From: Dysidea avara
Lineage: Eukaryota > Porifera > Demospongiae > Dictyoceratida > Dysideidae
NCBI RefSeq assembly: GCF_963678975.1
Contig: NC_089273.1
Location: 2,470,906-2,534,905 of the forward strand
Direction of reading: 5' to 3'
DNA length: 64,000 nt
The translations under genes were made by a program, and so were the position numbers. Position 1 is the first letter of the stretch. The number at the start of each line of letters is the position of its first letter. Under the pieces are notes generated by a model. The model saw only the letters and a list, made by a program, of their open reading frames with translations, had not been told where the DNA came from and did not search any database. Of this stretch, positions 22,188 through 32,563 are shown in pieces.

Positions 22188-22310
22188 CAGTGTGCTTGTC
22201 ATACACCAAATCTTCTTTGATGTGCATCTCATCCATGAGAATGGCAACATGTTTCTCCCACTCTTTACAGGTTGTTGGATTGGCAGCTCGCATCAATTGT
22301 GCATCCACAT
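22188..22310 (-). pseudogene. P-element/THAP9-like transposase, single exon
   Basis: On the minus strand a 123-nt exon lies between an acceptor (CTCAACAG at 22311-22318) and a donor (CACTG|GTGAG at 22187). It encodes DAQLMRAANPTTC and then VAILMDEMHIKEDLVYDKHTG, the signature at the start of the RNase H-like catalytic domain of P-element/THAP9-type transposases. The DEM motif contains the first catalytic Asp. The next exon, expected to continue with a GFVNLG-like motif, is not found in the 500 bp downstream, and neither a THAP domain nor the rest of the catalytic core is seen. Remnant of an internally deleted element. Confidence 0.75.
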
Positions 22311-23135
22311 CTGTTGAGAATTCAGTTGTCGCTTTTGTGTACTATGTATAATCCCTGAGGGTTCTCTGAGATGGTATAATAGTGCAATACTTACAGGAAA
22401 CAACTGTGAGATAGTAACAGTGTAGCCAGATCTCTAAGCCCTTAGTTTTCAAAATAAATTCTTAGGCTGGACAGATAGTTGAAGCCTACGAGGCATCCTG
22501 TAACACAAGCACCATGAGTCCTAGAGTCATGCAGTCTTGAAATTAATAATACAACTACTCATATTCCATGGGCCATATACTCAGCTTTTACTCATGATAG
22601 CATTCCATAAACGTGATTTGTAACAGTTTAATAGTTGAAGTTTTATTATGTAAAGGGCCATGCAAAAAGGAGCTGACATTTGAGCGTCCCAGGGAAACAA
22701 GGTGTAGCATTGCTTAAAGCACGCAGAAAGTACAAAACCTACAATTTGTCTAAAATGGAAATAGCTACAACATTGAAATGTGGATATTAGAAAACTACTT
22801 GCTTTAAGGAACATCTATTCACCTACATAATATTGGAAGTTTGCTTCACTTCTCAGTTATAGGGAGACAAAAAATAACAACTTTACGGACGGCTTTTAAA
22901 ACAGTGGTTTAAAGCAATCTGAACACTAATACACGAACGAAACTAATGCAAAACCAAAGACAGCATTCGACATACCTCACTTCTGCTAGCGTACACAAGT
23001 TATAGTACTAATTAGCATCTTGCGCTGGCAAAAAGAACGGCAACAACACTCAACAAATTATGTGGTTTTAATAAAACCGCCAACGAAACTAAGAAACTGC
23101 AACAGACACGGAGTGTTTCAACAGAAACCATAATC

Positions 23136-23600
23136 CGTTTCCTATCCCGGTACACTCTAATATCTATGGTCTAACTATTGTCAAGACACAAACTCCAAAA
23201 TCATTAATTTAACTATGCAACTCTTAAATCATGCACAATTCATGAGAAATTCATTATCAAATCCAGTATCAGTGGAGTAAATTATGCATGCAATTGTTCA
23301 TTTTCATTTGTGTCTTGGCATGGTAAGATAGTATATCCTTTTGTACAACACTGCAGCTGTCATTTTAACTTTTAAGTACTGACTGATTGATTGATACTTT
23401 ATTACATTATGAGTACACCTTAGCCATATTTGTTGGATCTACTTGACATAACTACTATAATGAGGTGGTCATATTATACAGGTGGTCTTATTACAGAAAT
23501 GGTCTTTGTTAAGAGGTACCTGTTAATATGAAGTTTTGACCAATTTTAGTTTTTTTCAGTTTTCAATTTTAGCTGTTTCCAATGTCCCATTCACATGGCA
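23136..23600. repeat. Right arm of the long inverted repeat
   Basis: Reverse complement of 20946-21610 minus the palindromic insert. The inner end is CGTTTCCTATCCCGG and the outer end TCACATGG. Scattered small indels suggest the arms are not recent. Confidence 0.85.
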
Positions 23601-23987
23601 TGTTTTTGGACATGTGGATGTCAGGTCAGATCTTTAATTTAAAGTCAACTTGTCTAATAAGAACTATTTTTGGATTTACTAGAAATGGTTGCTACACATT
23701 AATATCCAATTAAAGAAGTATAAAGTAACTCACATAGATGGCCTTTCAATACAGGTGGTAATTAATACAGGTTGCAATGTACCTAGACACCTTCACTCTG
23801 TAAAACAAACCCCTTGTTGCGAGTGGTTATTGGAGGTGTACGCTCCCATACAGCAATTATTATTTGATTGGATATTGATGTATAGCAACCCTTTCTAGCA
23901 AATACAAAAATATTCCTTATTAGACAAGTTGACTTTAAATTACAGATCTGACCTAACAACCACATGTCCAAAAACATATCATGTGAA
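23592..23987. repeat. Foldback element with about 100-bp arms; related copy at 25370-25640
   Basis: Bases 23592-23692 (CACATGGCATGTTTTTGGAC...) pair with 23878-23987. The loop contains CACCTTCACTCTGTAA and GTGGTTATTGGAGGTGTA. Much of the loop recurs at about 25370-25550, which then continues into sequence matching the reverse complement of 20828-20900 (GTGGTCCCACCACAAA). These are overlapping pieces of one dispersed family. Confidence 0.7.
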
Positions 23988-24699
23988 TGTTGTATCATTT
24001 CTTCAGAAATATCTTCTTAAAGTTGAATCACACTGTACTGGACTTAGCCCTATTTAAAGTTGTGTGTGTGGTTGCATAGGTACACATGACAAAATTCCTC
24101 AAATGGATACCTGGATGCCTTGATAAACAAGATATCTGTATTTATTCCCACCCTAGTCAGTAGCAGATCCAAAGGGGGACACGTGCATGTGCTCCCCTTC
24201 CTCTCCAAAAACCATATAAAAGATTGAGATACTCCAAAAGAGCGGTCCATCAATTAGTCTAATCTCCACAGTAATTGCAACTTGCACCTGTAGCACTAAT
24301 CCATGGACATATGTGCACTTAGCTATAGTATGCTAGGAATTTAAATGAATTTGGTCCTTTGTATGTCATCCTAAACGACAACTAACTTTGGGTTTGTAAC
24401 TGAACTCATAACTGCATGTCACGGCATGATCCCTACAGCTCTTGAGCAATGCAGACTACATAGAGAGCATGATATATTAGATATTTGTCTACCCTACATC
24501 CAAATTTTCAATCATGATATATTATTATAAGATACCTGTAGCTTTCGGGTTCTGTGTTTCTGCTTTATATAGCTACCTACTATGTTGGTCATGGTGCACC
24601 CCTCTTGCCAAACCCAGGATCCACCCCTGCTAATGGTATGCATACATTTGAACCAAAATTCTGTAATATGAGCACTTTATTATGGTCCTAGGAATGGAG

Positions 24700-24970
24700 G
24701 GTTTCTACCGTATGTAAGCATTACTTGCACCTCAATGTGTGAAATTAATTGCTAAATTACTTTACACTGTTGACCCACTTTGAAGATCAAATCATAAATT
24801 CATGCACATACTCATGCGGTAGTTGAACATGTTGACCATGTTTTCATGTGCATTTGCCTGTACTGATCTTCAAAGTGTGAATGCAAAATACTTTGAAAAT
24901 ACATCTAATAATTTCAGTACTATAAATTACACATTGAGGTACAAACAAGTGTTCATATTATAAAAAAACT
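24700..24970. repeat. Degenerate inverted repeat
   Basis: CACTTTGAAGATCA (24776-24789) is inverted at about 24862-24878, and TTGCACCTCAATGTGTGAAA (from 24727) at about 24925-24945. The arms are interrupted, so this is an old palindromic element. The flanks at 24000-24700 and 24990-25370 show no gene. Confidence 0.5.
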
Positions 24971-25369
24971 CTTGGTATAAGTAATGCATCTACTGTATAG
25001 CGTGTAACTCATCTATTCCCTGGACCATTGAGAAACCACAGACTTGTCTTGGGTCCAAACATACGTACAATTATAAAGTGAGATCAAGAAAACATATCCT
25101 GGCCATCAAGGTGTCTGGGCCATGGTGTCTGGGTCATCTTTTTTGAGGAGGTCTGTTTTACTTATGCAGCCATGTACGTCAAAAGTGTGGAGTGGGGCTA
25201 TGTATGTAAGTGCACTATGGTGGGATATTTGATTTAATAAAGTATTTCTGAAGAGATGGTACAACACTCACGTGTTTGCGGATGTGTGGTTATCTCATTT
25301 AATGTCCATCCATCTACCAAGGACAGATTTGTTAGAAAGGGTTGATGCTTTGGTGCTATACATTTTTAA

Positions 25370-25640
25370 TTTAATATCCAATTAGAAAAGTATAAATAAA
25401 CTGCATCACAATAAACGGTCTTTCAATACAGGTGTTCGCTAATACAGGTTGCACTGTACCTGGACACCTTCACTCTGTAAGACAAACTTGGCATGGCCTT
25501 GTTGTGAGTGGTTATTGGAGGTGTATACTCCCATACAGCAATAATAGGCAACAAACTCCACTGCATACCACAACATAATTCATCATATCTCTTGAGCCCA
25601 TTGTGGTCCCACCACAAAACTTTTATCAAACATAGACCAT
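25370..25640. repeat. Second copy of the dispersed 23.6-kb repeat family
   Basis: Shares CACCTTCACTCTGTAA and GTGGTTATTGGAGGTGTA with 23780-23850, then CCCATTGTGGTCCCACCACA with the reverse complement of 20860-20890. It bridges sequence that is separated elsewhere, so it probably represents a longer version of the family. Confidence 0.65.
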
Positions 25641-25811
25641 GACCCATTCATTATTCACAAAAATTTACTACTTGGAGGAGGTCAGTGTGCATTAGCCAAT
25701 TGTTGGCACGATGTATCAATTAGCGGATTGACATAAAATTGTGTAGGCCAATTATCGGTAATGTGCACTACCTGAAGCTGTAATTCCAGCACAGTAACAA
25801 TACTAAAATTT

Positions 25812-25994
25812 CCCACTTGTTCCAGCTTCTCACCCATGAGAGTGTTGATGGTACTAGTCTTGCTTGCTCCCTCAGCACCGAGTGTTACCAGTTTAAACTG
25901 ATTAGAAGAAAGAGAGCCTTTTAAAGAGCCTCATTGTAAGAATTTATCATCCGTTGGTTAAATTCTTCCCTAGGCTGCAGTGGTTCATCTCTTG
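25812..25994 (-). pseudogene. Ras-like (ROC-type) GTPase fragment with P-loop
   Basis: On the minus strand, after an acceptor-like TTCGGTTAG at 25995-26003, the sequence reads ARDEPLQPREEFNQRMIN, shifts frame once near 25920, then gives FKLVTLGAEGASKTSTINTL. This matches a P-loop GTPase start (GxxxxGK[ST]) in the style of ROC/COR or NLR-like invertebrate GTPases. The Gly before the invariant Lys is Ser here (GASKT). After MGEKLEQ the sequence passes into a segment shared with 15562-15623. The frameshift, altered P-loop and absence of other G motifs argue for a pseudogene or gene fragment. Family assignment is from motif memory. Confidence 0.5.
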
Positions 25995-26002
25995 CTAACC
26001 GA

Positions 26003-26380
26003 AAAATAAGGGAGAAAGTGGTCTAGTGAACAAATAGTTAAACAGAATTTCATTTTTATACAGTGAAGTATTTTTGAATTGGCTGCATTAGTAGTGCCCA
26101 CCAAAACGCTACCACTAAATTATTATCATAGAATTATCTTATACAGCAAATTGTAAATGTAATGTTTCAACAGGGAATCCACTCAGTGAAGCACTGATTT
26201 TCAGTGGAGCCCTGAACATAAACTGTAGAGATTGATGCAATTGGAAAAGAGCTTTTTTTGTCCATACTTCTCAATTTAGATTTATTATTATCTCAGTGTA
26301 GTTATTTTAATATGCATGATTGTAGATCATATTTGTTTTGAAAAATCATGGATCACAAATGTCAATTTTCTTGGTATCTG
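26003..26380. other. No gene recognised
   Basis: Spacer between the GTPase fragment and the C-terminal end of the pogo-like pseudogene. Only AT-rich sequence is seen. Confidence 0.45.
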
Positions 26381-27680
26381 CCTTCATACTTGATTGATAA
26401 AGACTGTGGTTGAGCTGCAACTTCTTGTGTGCCTTGCTCTGATGTTTCTTCTTCCTGTGTGCCTTGGTCTACTAATACTACCTCTTGTGAGCTATGGTCT
26501 GCCATTTTTCTTCAATGTCAGGCTCTGGTAGAATGGTTGTTACTTCACTGGTGTAGCTACAGGCAAATCAGAAAATAATCTGCTAAAGAAGACACATTAT
26601 TACTTGAGCCATTAGCTTCTGGATGGGTGTCATATAACCATCTTAAGTACTCATCAGACAAATCATAGCCTTCTTCACAACTATGCTAAAATATACCAAC
26701 TATCTCAGCTGGCCACTGCTGCCAGTTGCTTCCTCACTGTCATGGGTGTTATGTAACCCACTTAAGTACTGCTCATCAGGCAAGTCATTTCCTCTTCATG
26801 CTTACATTCAAAAAGAGCATCATTTTCAGCTGGCCACTGGCTGCCAGTTGCTTCCTGATTTGCACTTTTGGGATCATTGGAATTCTGATTTGCTTTGTTT
26901 GATCAGGTTTAGGCCGTCCTTTATTACAGTAAGACCACAGTCAGTTACATCAAGATTAAATGGGAAAACACCACACACTTGTGAAAACCAGCACATACTG
27001 CTGAGGGGGCCATAGTTTTGCCCCAAACATGGTTCAAGAGACTAGAAAACTGGTAATTGATGATGGTCATTGTTGGGTGAGATTGCATATAAGGCTTGCC
27101 AATTTTGCTTTAAAGATCTAAAAACTCTGGCATCAAGTGGCTGACTCACATGAGTTGTGTGGGGTGGCAAGCAAAACTGCACAATTCCATATTGCTTGGC
27201 AAAATAGTTTAACTCAGGTTGATAATGTGGGCTATGCAACAAAAGAGGGTGTGCTCCAACAGCATGCTCAATGAAATGCTCAACAAACCAACCCTTAAGC
27301 ATCTCACTTCCTACCCAGTCTTTCTCACTAAGCCCATAGGAAATTCCTGGTACTTCATCCTTTGTTTAGTCACTGTTCAGTCTTTTGGCATCAAAGATAA
27401 CAAAAGGTGGAATGCACTGTCCACTGGCACTCACGCAAGCTATAACCGTACTTTGATGATTTTTGTTTACTGACGTCCTGTATCATCTTTTGGCCTTTTA
27501 GGGCAACAAACCATGGTGCATGACCTTCCAGAGATATCCCAGTATCATCATGGTATATTCTACTTGGAAAATTCATAAAGTTGCCTTTGATCAGCTCCTG
27601 TTTTAACAGAGCAAAATGATCAGAAATTACCTCCTCAGTTAAACACTCCATCCTAACATTTGAGTCCCCATTTCAATACA
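26380..27680 (-). pseudogene. pogo/Tigger-type transposase (DDE_1 domain), copy 1
   Basis: Read on the minus strand from about 27680: SNVRMECLTEEVISDHF, then the first catalytic box IYHDDTGISLEG, where relatives have a VDETGI pattern, so the box is altered by a change or codon loss. After frameshifts near 27480 and an in-frame stop near 27340 (NSD*TKDEVPG), GWFVEHFIEHAVGAHPLLL follows, then the typical block IVQFCLPPHTTHVSQPLDA and VCGVFPFNLD (about 26955). The acidic tail EEGYDLSDEYLRWLYDTHPE (about 26690-26620) marks the C terminus. The tail region is internally duplicated (see 26625-26858). The DNA-binding N terminus is missing: sequence above 27690 is unrelated. Non-functional. Confidence 0.82.
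26625..26858. repeat. Tandem duplication of about 120 bp within the pogo-like pseudogene
   Basis: GGGTGTCATATAACC...CTTAAGTACT...CATCAG at 26625 recurs as GGGTGTTATGTAACC... at 26744, and CAGCTGGCCACTGCTGCCAG at about 26706 recurs at about 26829 with one inserted base. Two diverged copies of the tail-coding region. Confidence 0.7.
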
Positions 27681-27729
27681 ATAGTTATGGATCCGTGTAT
27701 TTTGGGGCCAATTATAAGTCTAATATTAC

Positions 27730-27794
27730 AAACGGTAAAGTAAATAGGCGCTTCGCGCGCTGCGCGCGCGAAGCGCCTATTTACTTTACCGTTT
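27730..27794. repeat. Near-perfect 65-nt GC-rich palindrome
   Basis: The arm AAACGGTAAAGTAAATAGGC... (27730-27760) is the exact reverse complement of 27764-27794, 31 of 31 bases, around a 3-nt centre. The inner third is almost pure CG (GCGCTTCGCGCGC), striking in an AT-rich region. It would form a cruciform or, if transcribed, a very stable hairpin. No obvious target duplication. Either a very young foldback element or a sequence kept identical by structure. Confidence 0.95.
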
Positions 27795-27811
27795 GGTCAC
27801 TAGGACATTAG

Positions 27812-27839
27812 GCAATTGGAATTCGCAAATTCCAATTGC
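27812..27839. repeat. Second perfect hairpin, 12-bp arms
   Basis: GCAATTGGAATT and its exact complement flank a CGCA loop, 17 bp after the larger palindrome. May be part of the same structured locus. Confidence 0.85.
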
Positions 27840-27899
27840 ATAAGTTTCAATGCTCAAAGTTTAAGAATTTATAAACACTGCTGACCTGGTTTGTTAACA

Positions 27900-28062
27900 C
27901 GTCGAGGCGTTAATTTCCTCTGTTCCTGACATGGCAAATAATTAAAATTTTAGCGTTCATTCAGTACGCACGTGGTGTAGTGGTACTAGGCTCTGTCCAG
28001 AACTCAAGTCTACCCCCAAGGAGTGGTCAGCACACAGAGAAAACTGCTCAAACGGACTAAAG
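27900..28062 (+). other. Possible 5' exon ending at a strong splice donor
   Basis: A locally less AT-rich stretch ends in ACTAAAG|GTAAGTAG at 28063. No open frame of note is seen, so if transcribed it would be a leader exon. It could belong to the exon set at 29805-33704. Weak support. Confidence 0.2.
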
Positions 28063-28181
28063 GTAAGTAGAATAAGTAGATACACACGTTGAGATTATAT
28101 TGTTTTGAAAGGCTAGTGTGGTACCAGACTACTTTCTCTAAATAAAATGCACCAGTTGGCGTGGCTATGGTAATCTTGCAT

Positions 28182-28334
28182 AGACCAGACAGAATTTTTT
28201 CTTAGTGTGTGAGTGCGGAATAAGTGGCCAATCAGCACCCACCATAGAGCTGGTGAAACGTTACACAGAAATTCTATGGGAAGTGTACTAGATCACTTAT
28301 TCCCCACCCACACACAAAAGAAGAAAGTCGGTCT
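28182..28334. repeat. Short hairpin MITE, about 153 bp
   Basis: AGACCAGACAGAATTTTTTC (from 28182) through GTGTGTGAGTG-GGAATAAGTG is inverted at 28291-28334 with a few mismatches. About 48-bp arms; target duplication not clear. Confidence 0.75.
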
Positions 28335-29804
28335 GATCTTAGCTATATTATAGTGAGTGATGTTGAAATGGGCTCCTTCACCCCATTGGTATTCCCTACT
28401 TTTTGGGGGAATGGGAGGTGCGGCTAGTATTGCTTACAAGAGGTTAGCATTTCTGCCTGCTGCTTAGAAAGACCAGTAGTGTAGTGTCCTGGATTAGATG
28501 CTCCACCAGTTTTTCTTTACTGTAACCCTGCCAGTCCAGTTACTATCGCAGCACTTGACCTTGCAATGTGTGAGGGTCAGGTGCATGCTTCCATCGCATG
28601 TACTTCAATTGCTGTTTCTTGTTTATTTACTTGTTATTTTTCAAAAAAAAAAAATCGCGCAAAAAAAAATAAATCCAGTAGTATTGGCTACCAGCTTTTT
28701 TTAAAATGTGGGTTGTGGAGTAGAAAGAGCAATAAATGCATTGTATACAAACTGGTTAAACCTCTACCTTATCCCATCACCATTGTATGGCATGCATATG
28801 GGTTTAAGTCTCCACAAAGGACTCGACTGTATCGTTATTAGAAGTAGACAGCATGCCTATACTACCTACTGTCAAGGAGGTGTCACTCTAATGTATCCTG
28901 TATTGTACGATCTTCATCCTTTAAACAAGGGATTTTGGCATAGGACAGTACAAGCATCATTTCAAGTAGCACTTTTACATTCAATAATTGTAACGTGATC
29001 TTGGAAACCTACCTTTTTGGTTTATTTTCTGTTTAATAGGTTAAATGAGGTATTGGGTGCTTATCTATCTTGTGTTAAAATTTTAGTTTAATATCCTGAG
29101 ACGTGGCTGGTTTACTGTCCGGTACATTACAAACTAGTGCATTAAGGTTTGTGAGTGATTAAGGGTGACAAGTGGTGTTTACCAATAATTCCATACATGG
29201 TCTGATATAATCACCGAAGCTCCTAGGAAAAAGAAGCTTTGGGTGGGAAACTTTACAGCATGAAAGTTTAATAGTTGCTTTTATCGAAACAAATTGTTGA
29301 AATTTTCATTTAAGTTTTTGCTGTATGTAGAAGTCAAGGGTTAAGGTACACTCTTGGTAAGAAATCCAACTTTTGTGGATCGTCAACCACCCTGAGATCA
29401 TAAGGCAGGCAATGTACTAGAGCAGACGCCTTATTCCTTATACAGACACCTTATAAATTTGTTTTTCATGGCCAACATCAAAGGTGGGGGTATTACTACT
29501 AGGTATAGCCTAAATATTTCTTTTCAAGGTTAACCCTTAAATCTGCTTTTCGAAAATGCATGTTTACACAATATGGACTCGCATGGTGACACTAGGTGAG
29601 ATAACTTAATTCTTATAGCCTTACAAACACACATAGATTTAAAAAGTGTGTCCACTGGGCTACTTGGAGGAGCACTGTGACTACAGTGGCTTACTTATTA
29701 TGAAGTGATGAACATCGACATGTCAAGTCTCCGTGTTTCATAATTCTTGCCACATGCTTACTTTTGATTGTGGGATTACTCACGTAAATCATATATTGCC
29801 TGAT
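28335..29804. other. No gene recognised
   Basis: Contains A-rich runs at about 28639-28672. The plus frame 28708-28998 (96 codons) is the longest, but it has no recognised motif or splice support. No repeat family was identified. Confidence 0.4.
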
Positions 29805-32126
29805 ACAAAAATTCACGACAAGTCCTATGGAAGTCACTGCAAGGTGATTGGAGCAACTACCATCGAGTCATCGACCATTTTATAGAGGTATGTAATAAAA
29901 AGTTTGCATGTTCCCTACCAAAAAGTTATTTTCATGGCCTCACCATGTAACATTAGGGTAAAACTCTAGGTATCATTTTAATCCTTGTTCCATCACAAGT
30001 AGAATAATGTAAATCGCATAGCCATAGAATGGATGCTTCGAAAGTTACAGCGCTCTATGCTAGGCATGTGTATTTATTAAGTTTAAATCCAGTTTTCTTG
30101 ATTATGCAGGTTTAAGGGTTAAGTGTTGCTAAAGGTAAAATTTTCACAAATACAGTGGAACCTGTCTATAATGGTCACCTTGGGACCAGATATATCTGGC
30201 CTTTATATACAGGTGGCTGTTATAGAGAAAACCTGCATAAGGTGGTCAGCAACATTTTAGTGGCTATGACTGTTATAAATGAGTAATTATTATAAAGAGG
30301 CTCGCGCCAACCGCAATGTAGTAATATTTTAGTACAGAAACAGCAAGGTGAGCCTGTTATGGATGTTGGTTATAGCTATTGAATACGATTAAGTAATGAA
30401 GACTGATAGATTATATAGTATTTATTGAAAGGCAGGAAGTGTGATAATTGCGCATTAATTGAAATGATGCCGTGGTGCCAGGCAATTTGCTTAACAAGCC
30501 ACCATAAAAGGTAGCGACCGCTATACGAAGAAGAAAGTTATGTATACAGTGATTCATGGGCAAATTCTTGGTTGGCCGTTATACGCGTTAGACAGGTGAC
30601 CGCTTAATGCAGACCACAATGCATACATTTGTATTGGAAAATATTTGGGACCTCGTGACCATGGCCGTTATACAAAGGTGACCGCTTAATCCAGGTGACC
30701 GTAACACAGGTTCCACTGTACTACTCAAATGTATTACTCTCTATGGGAGGTCTAAATATTTCAAGGATAAAATTTTGCTGATAACCCCCCCCCAACACTG
30801 CACAATCAGCAAAAAAAAAGTTTCCCCTTAAAATATTTAGGCTATACGGTATATGCAGTGTAATGCACTTGATTAATTTTTTTGTAGCCAGATGATAGAG
30901 CGCTGGTATCACATACCCGAGGAAAATTCTAAGTGTAAGTTTAACTGTTAAATGAAAGTATGAGTATACTCATTTGATAGTTGTTCTCCACACTACATAA
31001 TGCCCTTGACTTCTCTACTACTCTAGATCTTTTGTGTCACAAATTCTATTTGTATATTGTATCATTGTCAAGTTTCATGGTAGTGAATTATTCTTCCCTA
31101 AGATTGGCCATGCATTGTGACATGTTTAGTGCATGCTTGTAAGTTTAAAGTTCACTCTCAGTGTGCTCCAGTACAAGTCTGTCCCGTCCAGTTATTTAAT
31201 GAGCTTTATCCACAATTACATCATAGCACAAAAATGGCAATAAGAGTGGGGATTGTTTGTACAGATAGCCATTAGAAGGGATAACTTTTGAGATTTTCCT
31301 CGTTAAGAAAGTGAGAGAAATCTCTGGTAAGACTTGTTTGTTAACTATCTTTCTATGTAGAAGCATGCACAGTTGCTCTTCTCGAACACTCCAGATCTGG
31401 TTTTAAAAATAAAACCAGAGCTAGGTAAGTATCTAAAAGTGTGAAAATGCATTCCCCAACAGAATTTTCTCCTGCTGTCTTCATGGCAAACATCTCAAAA
31501 GCTTATCCCTTCCAATGGCTCTGTACAAAGTACCCCCACTTGTAATTGTGAATGAAACTCTTTTGGGACCTTTGAAATGTAGCCCACCTAACTGTGCTAG
31601 TGATGACGTGGTATAACAGGAAGAGTAAAATTAATGCTAGATGGCATGTTATGCACAGAAGTATCTTCTAAACTGTTTTATAGTTTAACTATCATGTTTT
31701 TTCTCGCCAATCCTCTCAACAAAGCCTCAAAGCTGCTCTTCATTTTCATTCACGTTCGTAAGGGACATACCCACTTTCAACTCAAAGGGATAAGCTATTC
31801 CTGGAAGTCTACAAGGCCTGTACCAATGTTTTTCAGTTATTAAATTCCTGTAAAACTTGAAGAGAAAGTAAATCAAAAAGTCTAAGGAGAGTCGTGTCAC
31901 CCATGTTTCAGCCTGCCAGAAAGAAATCACAAAGTTTACTCGTAACTGTTTATTACAAACTTCATTTCGCTTTTCTTACGTACAAGCTGCTTTTATCATT
32001 TAACGATTTTGCTCACGTAAGTGCGTATGGACCAACATAGATAAGTAGATAGGCATACACACACACACGCACACACACAGTGACCCACACACACTGCACA
32101 CACACACACTGCACTACACACACACG

Positions 32127-32178
<52 letters not shown>

Positions 32179-32182
32179 TACA

Positions 32183-32247
<65 letters not shown>

Positions 32248-32280
32248 ATGCTACACACTACACAGACACACACAAGCACA

Positions 32281-32338
<58 letters not shown>

Positions 32339-32506
32339 TACACACATACTGCACTACACACAGAAACACACACACACTGCATACACACATACACACGTAC
32401 TACACAAATACACACTACACCACACACGCTCTGCACACTACACACAAATGCTACGCACTACAAAAAGACACACAGACACACACTGCACTACATACAGGTG
32501 CACACA

Positions 32507-32563
<57 letters not shown>

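Noticed and set aside
24050-24253. Minus-strand 67-codon frame containing a GATCCGCC-like hAT remnant
   Set aside because: No domain; the AGATTGAGATACTCCAAAAG stretch suggests a decayed MITE but neither end could be fixed.
27965-28045. tRNA-like segment (GGTGTAGTGGTA...AACTCAAGTC)
   Set aside because: The B-box match is poor and no cloverleaf with paired acceptor ends could be formed; more likely chance within a possible leader exon.
28708-28998. 96-codon open frame
   Set aside because: No recognised motif, no splice or repeat context, and a length possible by chance in 64 kb.
30884-30934. Extra exon (TTTTGTAG|CCAGATGATAG...) for the candidate gene
   Set aside because: In the phase set by exon A it meets a stop before any GT donor, so it breaks the otherwise continuous chain of exons.
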